From: CAWIHS01 sp963836005
Lineage (GTDB): Bacteria; Pseudomonadota; Gammaproteobacteria; GRL18
Assembly: GCA_963836005.1 (NCBI GenBank)
Contig: CAWIHS010000005.1
Span: 124,001 to 188,000, forward strand
Length of the DNA: 64,000 nucleotides
Direction: 5' to 3'
Position 1 is the stretch's first letter; each line of letters opens with the position of its first letter. This document shows, piece by piece, positions 26,443 to 35,247 of the stretch. A program made the position numbers and the translations under genes. Below the pieces are notes generated by a model. It did no database searches. It worked only from the letters and a program-made list of their open reading frames with translations, and was not told the DNA's origin.

Positions 26443-27306
26443 ATGTATAAAATCATTCTCTTTTTATTATTTAACCTGTTACTACTGGGTTTAACCTGCG
26501 CATATGCAGAAAATACGGCTGGTGCAGAGGATAAGCTTTACCCGAATCGTAAATTTTATCCCCAACTCAATTACATTACTACGGCACAGATGCTGCCTGC
26601 AGTAAGCACAGCAAAGTATAACATTATTGATGCAAGACCGGGACTTGCTTATAAAACCCTGCACATACAGGGTGCTGTTAATATTTCTTCAAGTGACAAA
26701 CAGTTTAATGAAAAACTGCTTAAACTGGTAAATTCTAATCATAAGCCCATTGTTTTTTATTGCGGTGGACTGGCATGTTTAAAAAGTTATAAGGCAAGTG
26801 TGAAAGCAACTAATGAACTTGCTAAGAAAGCTATTAAGAGGACAGTTTATACCTATGACTCGGGTATCAGTGCATTTGCCTATTCCAATCCTGACTGGGT
26901 ATTAAAAAATGGTAAGAAAATTTCCCCGGAAAACCCCCTGCTGGATACAAAAAAAATAAAATCACACGCTAAAGATGCAGCGGCTTTCTTCCAACTCATA
27001 AATAATGATGAAGAGCAGCAATATGTCATCCTGGACATCAGAGAATCACAACAAAAAATACTCCACAAACTATTCATGTTTAAAAAAGAAACAAGGATAT
27101 CGCTGCTCGAACCTGAGAAATTAATGGGATTTCTTAATACACAAAAAGAAGCGGGTAATACCATAATGATTTATGGTTCTGTGGAAAAACAAATCGAATC
27201 CCTCTATCCTCTGGTCAACACAGCAGGGATCAAGAAATGGTTTTATCTTGAAGGTGGGGAAATCGCTTATAGTAAATTTATGATTAATCAGCATGTTTTA
27301 AAATAA
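26443..27306 (+). CDS. Secreted tandem rhodanese-like protein
   Basis: A 287-residue protein with a signal peptide (1-23, cleavage near AYA-EN). The first rhodanese domain (about 40-155) has the CDC25-type active-site loop FYCGGLACLKSYKAS with two cysteines. The second domain (about 165-285) keeps the fold pattern (YVILDIRE, MIYGSVEKQI) but has no cysteine in the loop, so it is probably inactive. In the periplasm it could transfer sulfane sulfur or bind thiols. The ribosome-binding site GGGGG is 8 bases from the ATG. Confidence 0.8.
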   Translation: MYKIILFLLFNLLLLGLTCAYAENTAGAEDKLYPNRKFYPQLNYITTAQMLPAVSTAKYNIIDARPGLAYKTLHIQGAVNISSSDKQFNEKLLKLVNSNHKPIVFYCGGLACLKSYKASVKATNELAKKAIKRTVYTYDSGISAFAYSNPDWVLKNGKKISPENPLLDTKKIKSHAKDAAAFFQLINNDEEQQYVILDIRESQQKILHKLFMFKKETRISLLEPEKLMGFLNTQKEAGNTIMIYGSVEKQIESLYPLVNTAGIKKWFYLEGGEIAYSKFMINQHVLK

Positions 27307-28180
27307 GAGCAAATTTATAGATTTGAATTTACCTTAGAAAAGATCATACTTAAGAACTTAAGGAGAACCGGGTATTTGTGGAAGACAGATAATTGCTCCT
27401 GCATTTACTACATCCCTGCAGGTCAACTAATACCTGATGCTGCATGTTCATTTTTGCTTAATTCAAATCCTGCAATGGATCTTTAAAATCGTTCCCGGAA
27501 CATGGGTGGCAAACGTTAAAAAGCGAGCAAAGATGATTTGTGCTTGTTATGGTGCAAAAATGTCTATAGTGAAAACCAGGATCCCAAATAATTTCTGTCT
27601 CATCAGAAAAATTCGTGGAAATACTTCATCAAGCGCTGCAAAGCAACGTTCCACTAGCGGACATCTGGACTTAAGCTGACTATAATCTCGATCAGATGTT
27701 TGGCTTTCAAGCTCACTATACTCGTTCAGAACGTGGCTGATGTCCTTTTATTCGACCTGAATTTGCCTGATATCAGTAAGCACAGAATCCAGCACGGCCT
27801 TTATATCACCCTGAATCGCGACATCGGCGATAAATACCTTTTCCAGTTGTTCTGCATCATTATCTACCTGGGCAATTTTTTTACCTTTTAACAACTCCTG
27901 ATTTCAGACATAGCTGGTTCATTCATTAAAACTGGCCCCAAGAAAATAACCAAATCCGTTTTGTCTTTAATATAATAATAAGCTGTAACTACTCAGCACA
28001 TCTATACGGGCCTTTGCCGAAAAAATAGAAGCAATGGAACTCGCATATATTATGGACTGTTGATAATGCAAATTGGCAGATTTTTCTAACATGTAAAATA
28101 CGGATTACTATGATGAACCTGAATAATCTGTCCAGCGTATGTAATTTAAAGTAAAATAGTGCCCAAAAAGAGGATCATAA
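27307..28180. other. 874-base spacer with repeat fragments
   Basis: It contains a partial family B-prime repeat (27352-27410). A lone family B-like end, GTAACTACTCAG, lies at 27985. A 45-codon open stretch on the minus strand (27748-27893) has an acidic, helix-like composition but no ATG and no family match. The last bases before 28181 carry GAGG for the next gene. Otherwise nothing is recognisable. Confidence 0.4.
27352..27410. repeat. Partial family B-prime repeat
   Basis: About 58 bases resembling the left part of the element at 30238. ACTTAAGGA is followed by TTTGTGGAAG and CAGATAATTGCTCCTGC. The right half and terminal repeat are missing. Confidence 0.5.
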
Positions 28181-29503
28181 ATGCAGATGTACCGTGTTAT
28201 GAACAGAATAATGTTTTTATCGCTGGCTTTATTGATGATAATAGTCAATGTGCCTGTCACAGCAGAAATTGTGGTGCTGGATGAAGGACAGAGTATCGAT
28301 GATAAAAGAAACGGTTGGCTGCCATACCTTTTCTCTACCGAGAGTCTGGGTACCGCAATTGGTGTCGGCGGCTTTACCGCCGGTACGATCCAGCCCCAGG
28401 CCAGCTTATTTGGTACCGCCTTTGTTACTTCAAACAATTCAGCCTTGCTGTCCGGGGCCCTGTATAACTATCAACTGGGTAACAGCCGTTTTTTTACAGA
28501 TACCTTTCTATTGGTAGATCATTTTACCGATCAACGTTTCTATATTGATCTTGATCTCGATCCATCCCAACCTAAAGCGGGTTCAAATGATTCCGATGCA
28601 GATGATTATGTTACCGGCGTCAGTAATGAAGTCACATTTAATTATACCTTAAAGTATGCCTTACCCATTGGAAATACGCGAGAGGATCCCCTGTCTATCT
28701 TTCGCCTTAAACATGGTTTCCTTGAATCCGGGCCGGTGGGCGGACAAGAATGGAACCCCTTCACCAGTGGAAGAACGACTCTGGCAACCCGTTTCTTTTA
28801 TACATACCGTGATCTCAGTGATTTTGACAATGAAGACGAATTGCAGGCGAGAACCAACGGGCTGGATTTCTGGATTGAATATGACAATACGGATTTCCCA
28901 CGTAATGCTTCCACCGGCAGTCGTCAACAATTCAAGGTAAGTCGTGATTTTGGCTGGTTTGACAGTTCAAACAGCTGGACCAACCTGGAACTGGACATGT
29001 CCAAGTACTACAATCTGGGCACATCGAGCTGGTTTAACCAACAGGTTCTGGCACTGAATTTCTGGACCTCCAATACACCCTCCTGGAAAACCAATCCGGA
29101 TAATCCACAACAGGTGACAAACCGCCCTCCACCCGGTTATGGCTCTGAACTGGGTGGGTTTGATCGAATGCGCGCCTATCCCGTAGGTCGGTTTCGTGAC
29201 AAGTCCGCTGTGTATTACTCGGCAGAGTTACGACTGATCCCCAAATATCAGCCACTGCGTGATTTACCCATTATAAATTATTTTGAAATAGACTGGTGGC
29301 AGATAGTGCCTTTTGTTGAGGCAGGCAGAGTGGGTCCTGACTATGATTCCGATTTGTTTTTCAAGGACCTTAAATATGATGCAGGCATTGGTCTGCGGTT
29401 GATGGCATACCGAGCTGTCGTTCGTCTGGACCTGGCTTTTTCTGATGAAGGCAGTTCGGTTTGGGCCATGATATCACAGCCGTTTTCACGCCCCGGGAAT
29501 TGA
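28181..29503 (+). CDS. Omp85-superfamily (BamA/TamA-type) outer-membrane barrel
   Basis: A 440-residue protein with a signal peptide (about 1-28) and alternating beta strands throughout, ending in AMISQPFSRPGN. The block GGFDRMRAYPVGRFRDKSAVYYSAELRLIP matches the surface-antigen (Bac_surface_Ag) barrel with its RGF-like loop. It lacks POTRA domains, so it is a short barrel-only member. These are found in secretion, lipid transport or as orphan barrels of unknown role. GAGG lies 7 bases before the ATG. Confidence 0.8.
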   Translation: MQMYRVMNRIMFLSLALLMIIVNVPVTAEIVVLDEGQSIDDKRNGWLPYLFSTESLGTAIGVGGFTAGTIQPQASLFGTAFVTSNNSALLSGALYNYQLGNSRFFTDTFLLVDHFTDQRFYIDLDLDPSQPKAGSNDSDADDYVTGVSNEVTFNYTLKYALPIGNTREDPLSIFRLKHGFLESGPVGGQEWNPFTSGRTTLATRFFYTYRDLSDFDNEDELQARTNGLDFWIEYDNTDFPRNASTGSRQQFKVSRDFGWFDSSNSWTNLELDMSKYYNLGTSSWFNQQVLALNFWTSNTPSWKTNPDNPQQVTNRPPPGYGSELGGFDRMRAYPVGRFRDKSAVYYSAELRLIPKYQPLRDLPIINYFEIDWWQIVPFVEAGRVGPDYDSDLFFKDLKYDAGIGLRLMAYRAVVRLDLAFSDEGSSVWAMISQPFSRPGN

Positions 29504-29732
29504 TAAACGGTAATTGCTCACCTGCCAAAGCCGCCAGTTTATAGTGCGGTCAGGCTGCATGAGCCCTTTATCTATGGATGTGATTGAAAATCAGCAGAGC
29601 AGCGGTTCACCCAGCACACATTTAATAGAAAGAAGTTGCCGTCATGGGGTGATAAATAAAGGTGCCGGTATTGAACTCAGTAAGACCGGACAAACCCCAT
29701 CATCCCCCTGACAACAAAAAGCTATAGCTGCT

Positions 29733-30209
29733 TTATTGTAATTCTTTTTTAATGCTGTCGGCTGCCTGCTTAATACCCTCTTTGGCCTTATTAATAGCCG
29801 CTTTTCCCTGTCCGGCCATGGCCTGGTTGACAGCTCTGGACAGAGTATTTTGATCGACGGCCTTACCCTTAAGGATCATTTTGTGAGGATAGGTTGAGTA
29901 AGCCGATGCAGGATCATTGAAGCTGGTCGCTTCAGGCTCTTCAGCTTCATAACGGTAGTAACAGACAGCCGTTTCAGATTTTGTTGAACCGCTTATGGTA
30001 AACGGAACCAGCATTTCAAGATCATTATGTCCCGGCATCTTGACCGTTTCCTGCTGCCATTCAATAGTCGAAGAACCGAGTAATATTTTGGTCACATCCT
30101 GACATAAGGTTAATCGAACATCAGGAGTTTTAGAACAGGACACTGAAAAAGTAATTAAGGTGAACAGCAGAGAAAGTTTAATCAGGCGGTAAAATGAAAT
30201 ATTGGTCAT
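29733..30209 (-). CDS. Lipoprotein of unknown function
   Basis: A 158-residue protein with a lipoprotein signal (lipobox FSVSC, Cys at about 25). The mature part has two further cysteines (TLCQDV and VCYYRY), which may form a disulfide. It ends in a helical Ala/Lys-rich tail (INKAKEGIKQAADSIKKEL). No known domain is recognised. It is convergent with the outer-membrane barrel gene. Confidence 0.65.
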   Translation of the reverse strand: MTNISFYRLIKLSLLFTLITFSVSCSKTPDVRLTLCQDVTKILLGSSTIEWQQETVKMPGHNDLEMLVPFTISGSTKSETAVCYYRYEAEEPEATSFNDPASAYSTYPHKMILKGKAVDQNTLSRAVNQAMAGQGKAAINKAKEGIKQAADSIKKELQ

Positions 30210-30237
30210 CTCTTAAATTCCTATAGTTTGTTCATAC

Positions 30238-30434
30238 GTAGCTACTTAAGGATAATTGAGTGTTTGTGGAAGGCAGATAATTGCTCCTGCGTGATCTGCA
30301 TTCCCTACATGACCACCATGGATGGTGGAAATGCATGCGAGAGGCAGGAAGCCGGGAACGACCATGGATGTATTTACGGCGTCTTCTGGAACAAATACTC
30401 GATTATCCGCACCTGATTTTGCTTAAGTACCTAC
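30238..30434. repeat. Family B-prime inverted-repeat element
   Basis: 197 bases with ends GTAGCTACTTAAG and near-complement CTTAAGTACCTAC. Inner sequence (TTTGTGGAAG, and TATTTACGGCGTCTTCTGGAA near 30376) is shared with family B. The core differs from family B and contains the palindrome CCACCATGGATGGTGG at about 30313. No 8-bp direct repeat is visible at the ends. It looks like an older or diverged relative. Confidence 0.6.
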
Positions 30435-30601
30435 CTATGATAGTTTGTTATTTATGGCTTAGCTGATATACAGAAAACTGAGAGCATGTAATTTACCATT
30501 CTCTGTTTTAAAGGTAAATAGTGGCCTTGCAACTTAAAAAACTGAATATTTAGTCAAAATATTCTATCCTGACAATATCCCACAACTCTATAGTATAAAA
30601 T

Positions 30602-30991
30602 ATGCCTTATAAAAGTTATCTATCAACAATGTTGTTAACGATTTGCTTTACTGCTTTTTCCGCAAATGGCTCGGATGATTTCATTTATCCTGATTCTGAC
30701 AGCAGCAATATCGGTTCCACGGAAATAGACAGCGCTTTAAAAGCTTCTGAAGTTTTTAACCCGGGTACGTTTAAAGGTGCTCAAAGACAGCCTCTTACCG
30801 ACCGGGGAAAATTCAACAACGACTTCAAAGGGGGTCATTCATTTGACAGATCCGGAACCTATTCAGGCAGAGTTGACAGCTTTGGCCATGCTTATGACAA
30901 ATCCGGAAATTACTCAGGGCGAATCGATCATTTTGGTAATGTCTATGATCGCTCGGGCAATTATTCTGGCAAAGTAAAACCCAGGCCTTAA
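30602..30991 (+). CDS. Secreted protein with a tandem YDRSGNYSGR repeat
   Basis: A 129-residue protein with a signal peptide (1-23, cleavage near ANG-SD). The C-terminal half contains three near-identical units of about 18 residues with the pattern FDRSGTYSGRVDSFGH. They form a short beta-rich repeat ending in KVKPRP. Repeats of this kind (a strand, a glycine turn, a strand) suggest a small beta-solenoid or a wall-binding module. Function unknown. No strong ribosome-binding site precedes the ATG. Confidence 0.65.
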   Translation: MPYKSYLSTMLLTICFTAFSANGSDDFIYPDSDSSNIGSTEIDSALKASEVFNPGTFKGAQRQPLTDRGKFNNDFKGGHSFDRSGTYSGRVDSFGHAYDKSGNYSGRIDHFGNVYDRSGNYSGKVKPRP

Positions 30992-31071
30992 AAAGGTTGC
31001 ACAAGAAAAATGTTCTTCATACCACGGTAAAATTTTAATGCTGCAACATCAAATACTTGATAGCTCTCAAA

Positions 31072-31227
31072 GTAACTTCTCAATAAGTCCGTGCAAAATC
31101 CCCTCCCTCTATCAGGGGGAGGGTTAGGGTGGGGGTTAAGTTCTTGATTAAATGCATTACCCCCATCCTGGCCTTCCCCCTTAAAAGGGGAAGGAACTTG
31201 AACTGCACGGACTTATTGAGAAGTTGC
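31072..31227. repeat. Family A inverted-repeat element with exact 8-bp duplication
   Basis: 156 bases with the same ends as the copy at 24725, except for one change in the right end (GTTGC). Exact direct repeats CTCTCAAA flank it (31064-31071 and 31228-31235). The G-quadruplex motif lies at 31115-31135. It sits between the repeat-protein gene and the sulfur-globule-like gene. The rest of this 428-base spacer shows nothing else. Confidence 0.88.
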
Positions 31228-31419
31228 CTCTCAAAGCCTTACATTCTGGACTTCAGAGGTTCGCATAATGCAGCAGCAGATTATTTCTAAATAAATTGAT
31301 TAATTTTTATATCATCACTTGCTTATATAATGAATCTATAATATACTGGCCACATCATATCAAAGAAGTAAAAATTAAGCTTCGATATGAAACTATCATT
31401 AAATATTGGAGAGTATAAA

Positions 31420-31887
31420 ATGAACAAATTATTAATTGCTGCAGCAATTGCTGCTACTACAGCCACTATGTCTGCTAACGCCTGGTGGGGTGACAGTGAC
31501 AATAGTGACTTTAACAATGACTTTAACAACGACTGGAACAACAATATGAACAACAATTACTCTGGCAGCGGCTATGGCAGCGGCTGGGGTGATGGTTCCG
31601 GTGATGCTGATATGGACGGTGATGTAGAGTTCAACTTCAAAGCTCGCGGTCGTGGTCGCGGCAGAGGTAACACCAGTACTCGTTGGGATGGTAATGCCTA
31701 TGGAAGCGGCTATAACAACTGGGACAATGGATGGGAAAATCGCTGGGATAACCGTTACTACAGCAATGATGGTTACGGACGTCCTTACGGCTATGCTCCT
31801 TATGGTTATGGCCCTGCACCAGTCCAGGCTCCACCTGCACCTGCACCTGCTGTATCAGCTCCTGCAGTTAGTGCGCAAGTCAAATAA
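31420..31887 (+). CDS. Sulfur globule protein-like secreted protein
   Basis: A 155-residue protein from the ATG at 31420 (GGAG 8 bases upstream). The signal peptide ends near ANA-WW. The mature chain is rich in Asn, Gly, Asp, Tyr and Trp (FNNDFNNDWNNNMNNNY), then a GRGRGRGN stretch, then YGYAPYGYGP and a Pro/Ala tail. The WWGD start, the Gly-Tyr repeats and the Ala-Pro end resemble the envelope proteins of periplasmic sulfur globules in purple and colourless sulfur bacteria. The match is by composition and motif only, so other low-complexity coat proteins remain possible. A terminator follows. Confidence 0.6.
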   Translation: MNKLLIAAAIAATTATMSANAWWGDSDNSDFNNDFNNDWNNNMNNNYSGSGYGSGWGDGSGDADMDGDVEFNFKARGRGRGRGNTSTRWDGNAYGSGYNNWDNGWENRWDNRYYSNDGYGRPYGYAPYGYGPAPVQAPPAPAPAVSAPAVSAQVK

Positions 31888-31911
31888 GTTAGAATTTTAA
31901 CTTGTGATAAA

Positions 31912-31945
31912 AGCTCGTAAGGCCCCATGGTCTTACGGGCTTTTT
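31912..31945 (+). terminator. Rho-independent terminator after the sulfur-globule-like gene
   Basis: A GC-rich hairpin (AGCTCGTAAGGCC and GGTCTTACGGGCT around a CCAT loop) is followed by a T-tract (TTTTTGTGTTT). It starts 24 bases after the stop and separates the gene from the thioredoxin. Confidence 0.85.
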
Positions 31946-31982
31946 GTGTTTATAAAATTGTAACCTTGCAGGATATTTTATA

Positions 31983-32336
31983 ATGACGGTTAAATTATCT
32001 TCCAGTGATTTTGTTGTGGATGCCACGGAACAGAATTTTTCAAAAGTTGCCATTGATGAGTCCCACCAACGCCCGGTAGTGGTTGATATCAGCGCCGAAT
32101 GGTGTGCCCCCTGCAATGTTTTGATGCCCATTCTGGACAAACTGGCCAGCCAATATCAGGGTAAGTTCTTATTAGCCAAAGTAGACGCAGATGAAAATAT
32201 GCGCATTGCAGGGCGCTTTAAAGTCAGAGGTTTTCCCACGGTAATTGCCATTGTTGATGGGCAGGAAGTCGAGCGTTTTCATGGCGCCCAGAGAGAATCT
32301 TTCGTGCAGGAATTTATCGAGCGCCATCTTTCCTGA
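31983..32336 (+). CDS. Thioredoxin-like protein
   Basis: A 117-residue protein with the thioredoxin fold. The active site WCAPC has Cys41 and Cys44, followed by the family pattern of PILDKLASQY and KVDADEN, and a cis-proline in RGFPTVIAI. No signal peptide is seen, so it should be cytoplasmic. Two extra N-terminal residue blocks before the first beta strand separate it from E. coli TrxA. Neighbour: the sulfur-globule-like gene upstream beyond a terminator. Confidence 0.88.
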   Translation: MTVKLSSSDFVVDATEQNFSKVAIDESHQRPVVVDISAEWCAPCNVLMPILDKLASQYQGKFLLAKVDADENMRIAGRFKVRGFPTVIAIVDGQEVERFHGAQRESFVQEFIERHLS

Positions 32337-32388
32337 AGCGCAAAATCACTGACAAAATTCTCGCCTCGAATTGATCCAGTTACTGCTT

Positions 32389-32420
32389 GCTATGAACCAC
32401 TGATTTCTCAGGTTCATAGC
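32389..32420. terminator. Hairpin between convergent thioredoxin and gshA
   Basis: A 10-bp perfect stem (GCTATGAACC with GGTTCATAGC) and 12-base loop lie directly at the gshA stop, in the space between convergent genes. No long T-tract is present, so efficiency is uncertain. Confidence 0.5.
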
Positions 32421-34007
32421 TTAGCGGGAAAAATAATCTTCTAAAAATTCGCTAAAACTAATCTTGTCAGCCGCTTCAATGGCTTTTTTTCTGGCTATGG
32501 ATTGTTCTGCTTCAAGCAAATAAAACTGCTCCTGCTCCGCACTCAGGGTTAAATGCTTATAGTGGTGATAATGTTGTCTGGACATTCGTTCTGCAAATCG
32601 ATGAAAGCTTTCCCGATCCTGTCGCATGTCATCGATCATCCTCGCTGATGGCGTTGCAGTTGCATCAAAAACTTTTTCCGTCTGTTGTTTCAAACTGGCG
32701 GTATACGGTTTGGCCTGATTGCTGCCATCCAGCAGTTCACAGATAGCCGTCATCTCCTGCATAATTTCCATAGCCCATTGTTTTAACTCATACGTACGGC
32801 CATTTCGCATCAATTCCAGTCCGGGCATTCGGCCTCGATGGGCAGTGAGCATTTCATTATGATCAATGTCAGAGCGTTCAGTATTTTCAAAAACCGGACT
32901 GTCATGCAACAAACAAAATATCAAAAAAGCTTCCAGGAAATAGATCTGGCTGCCATTCACTCCTGCAGGATCATAGGCATTAACATCCAGAGAGCGTAAT
33001 TCAACATATTTCACTCCCCTGCCGGCAAGTGCCCGGGTCGGCTTTTCATGACCCTGTAATATCTGTTTGGGACGAATCGTTGAATAGTACTCATTTTCAA
33101 TCTGCAGAATATTGGCATTTAGCTGCAAATACTTGCCGTCTTTTTTGACGCCAATCTCTTCATAACCCGGGTAAGGTGTTTCAATGGCACAGGTAAGACT
33201 ATTGATATAGCAATCGATATCATCATAGCAGGCCTTGATACCGGTCTCATTCTCCTTGTTATTCTGATAGCCTATATCCCCCATGCGCAACGAGGTTGCA
33301 TAGGGTTCATAATAAGTACTTTCGTCAAAGTCAGCCAGGGAGGTCGCAGCACCTCCCAGAAAAGATTTACACACCGCAGGTGATGCTCCGAACAGATAGG
33401 GAACCAGCCATCCAAAACGCTGTGAATTTCGGATCATGCAGAAATAGCTGCTATTAATGAAATCCTGGAGAGGGTTTTTATTTTCTTCCAGCTGCTGATA
33501 AACAGGCCAGAACTTTTCTGCCAAAGAGAAATTAAAGTGCACACCGGCAATAACCTGCATCACCCGGCCATATCGATACCCCAAACCACGCCGATATACC
33601 GTTTTCATAATACCGGCATTGGAACTTCCATAACGTGCCAGAGGTATACTGGATTCACCTGCAACAAGGCAGGGCATACTGGTTGCCCAGAGTATTTCAT
33701 CCTGAAGATTCTGGTAGACAAATTTCTGCGTATTTTGTAAAAATTCCAGCGCATCAGGGATGCTACTCAAGGGTGGGGTGATAAATTCTACCAGAGCTTC
33801 AGAATAGTCCGTTGTAATATAAGGATGAGTTAATGCAGAACCCAATGATGCCGGGTGAGGAGTCTGGGCCAGCCTGCCATGAGAATTAACACGTAAACTT
33901 TCTTTTTCCAGACCAATTTGATTGCCGTCAAACAGGTCTTGCTGAGATAGCGAAGCGAGCCGGGATAAACGTTCATGCAGTTTGCTATAGGAATGTAAGG
34001 AAGACAA
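32421..34007 (-). CDS. gshA: Glutamate-cysteine ligase
   Basis: A 528-residue enzyme that ligates glutamate and cysteine with ATP, the first step of glutathione synthesis. The proteobacterial (class I) type is recognised by the N-terminal GLEKESLRVN block, ITTDYSEALVEFITPP, and a central SSAYFC-like run followed by RNSQRFGWLVPYLFG. The length matches E. coli (518). gshB is not in the window. The gene is convergent with the thioredoxin. Confidence 0.96.
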   Translation of the reverse strand: MSSLHSYSKLHERLSRLASLSQQDLFDGNQIGLEKESLRVNSHGRLAQTPHPASLGSALTHPYITTDYSEALVEFITPPLSSIPDALEFLQNTQKFVYQNLQDEILWATSMPCLVAGESSIPLARYGSSNAGIMKTVYRRGLGYRYGRVMQVIAGVHFNFSLAEKFWPVYQQLEENKNPLQDFINSSYFCMIRNSQRFGWLVPYLFGASPAVCKSFLGGAATSLADFDESTYYEPYATSLRMGDIGYQNNKENETGIKACYDDIDCYINSLTCAIETPYPGYEEIGVKKDGKYLQLNANILQIENEYYSTIRPKQILQGHEKPTRALAGRGVKYVELRSLDVNAYDPAGVNGSQIYFLEAFLIFCLLHDSPVFENTERSDIDHNEMLTAHRGRMPGLELMRNGRTYELKQWAMEIMQEMTAICELLDGSNQAKPYTASLKQQTEKVFDATATPSARMIDDMRQDRESFHRFAERMSRQHYHHYKHLTLSAEQEQFYLLEAEQSIARKKAIEAADKISFSEFLEDYFSR

Positions 34008-34133
34008 GCTGGAACCGATTTATTGAAAGAGGCCAATTATATCAAATCTAATTCAATACCATAAGACTTATTTAACACTGAGTCTGCCGGGTAATTTGGC
34101 AGGCGGCTTGAGAGCCGGGAAAAGTGATTTATT

Positions 34134-35228
34134 TTATTCGCTGCTTTTGCTGGTAGTAGTTTTTCCGAACACCGACTTATCATAAATCTGACTGGACATA
34201 TATTGCTGATAAAGGTGTCTTAACAATACCATAACGACGGCTGCCACCGGCAGGGCAATCAGAACCCCGACAAAACCAAACAGCTGACCGCCGGCCATGA
34301 TGGCAAAAATGACCGCCACCGGATGTAAACCGATCCGATCGCCGACCAGCAGAGGAGTCAGGAGCATACTTTCAATCATTTGCCCTGCCCCGAACACCAT
34401 CGCTATGGGCAGCAGATGCATCAAATCATGATATTGCATCACAGAAGCGATAATTGCAGCTAGAATTCCGACAATAAACCCCAGATAGGGAACAAAACTG
34501 ACCGCTCCAGCCAACAAACCGACTAAGAGTGCGAAGTCCAGACCGGCAATCCATAAACCAACAGAATAAATAGTTGCCAGGCTGAGCATCACAGAAAGCT
34601 GCCCGCGTAAAAAAGAACCCAGCACTTCATCGGATTCGCGGGCGAGGTTTGAAATCACCGGCTCAATATGGCGGGGCAGCAGATGATTAATCTTATCCAC
34701 CAGAATATCCCAGTCACGCATCAGATAAAAAGTGATCACCGGGATCAGAATCAGATTAGACATCCACGCAACCAGCAAGATACCAGACTTTGATAGGGTG
34801 TTTACCAGATAACCAGCCAGACCACCAACACTTTGCCAGTTTTGCTGAATCGCTGTTTTTAATGCAGATAGATCATTCTGACGATCCTTGACACCCAGCA
34901 GGTGTTCAAGTTTGGGCAATATTGTTGTTTGCAGATAATCAATAAACCCCGGGATTTTCCTGCTCAAGGCCATGATCTGATCTTCCAGCAGTGGCAACAG
35001 CACCAGCAGGCAGAGGATCAAAATGAGGCTAAACAAGGAGAAAACAATAGTCACTGCAAGGTTACGTGAGATTTTGTGCGCCTCTATGCGATCCACCAGA
35101 GGATCGCCAATGTATCCCAGAGTCGCGGCAACCAGAAAAGGCGTCAGAATGGGGGAAAGCAGGTAAATAAGCCAGCCGGATAATACCAGCAGCGACAACA
35201 CCATCCACTTTTGAGATTCAGTCACCAT
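34134..35228 (-). CDS. AI-2E family transporter, PerM-like
   Basis: A 364-residue membrane protein with the two-lobed AI-2E/PerM pattern. N-terminal hydrophobic segments (11-40 and 56-85) and an amphipathic loop come first, then segments between 150-175 and 205-330, with a conserved GLWIAGLDFALLVGLLAGAVSF region. The family exports small molecules or acts in sodium-proton exchange. The position next to DUF2066 and divergent from purM agrees with Pseudomonas, where hda follows; here gshA follows instead. Confidence 0.9.
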   Translation of the reverse strand: MVTESQKWMVLSLLVLSGWLIYLLSPILTPFLVAATLGYIGDPLVDRIEAHKISRNLAVTIVFSLFSLILILCLLVLLPLLEDQIMALSRKIPGFIDYLQTTILPKLEHLLGVKDRQNDLSALKTAIQQNWQSVGGLAGYLVNTLSKSGILLVAWMSNLILIPVITFYLMRDWDILVDKINHLLPRHIEPVISNLARESDEVLGSFLRGQLSVMLSLATIYSVGLWIAGLDFALLVGLLAGAVSFVPYLGFIVGILAAIIASVMQYHDLMHLLPIAMVFGAGQMIESMLLTPLLVGDRIGLHPVAVIFAIMAGGQLFGFVGVLIALPVAAVVMVLLRHLYQQYMSSQIYDKSVFGKTTTSKSSE

Positions 35229-35247
35229 TATATGCGCTTATATCTGC

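Noticed and set aside
27748..27893. 45-codon minus-strand stretch with helix-like sequence
   Set aside because: It lacks an ATG, is preceded by a stop, and has no family match. It may be a relic but cannot be supported as a gene.
27985..27996. Lone family B end GTAACTACTCAG as a complete element
   Set aside because: No second end or body follows, so it is only mentioned as a fragment.
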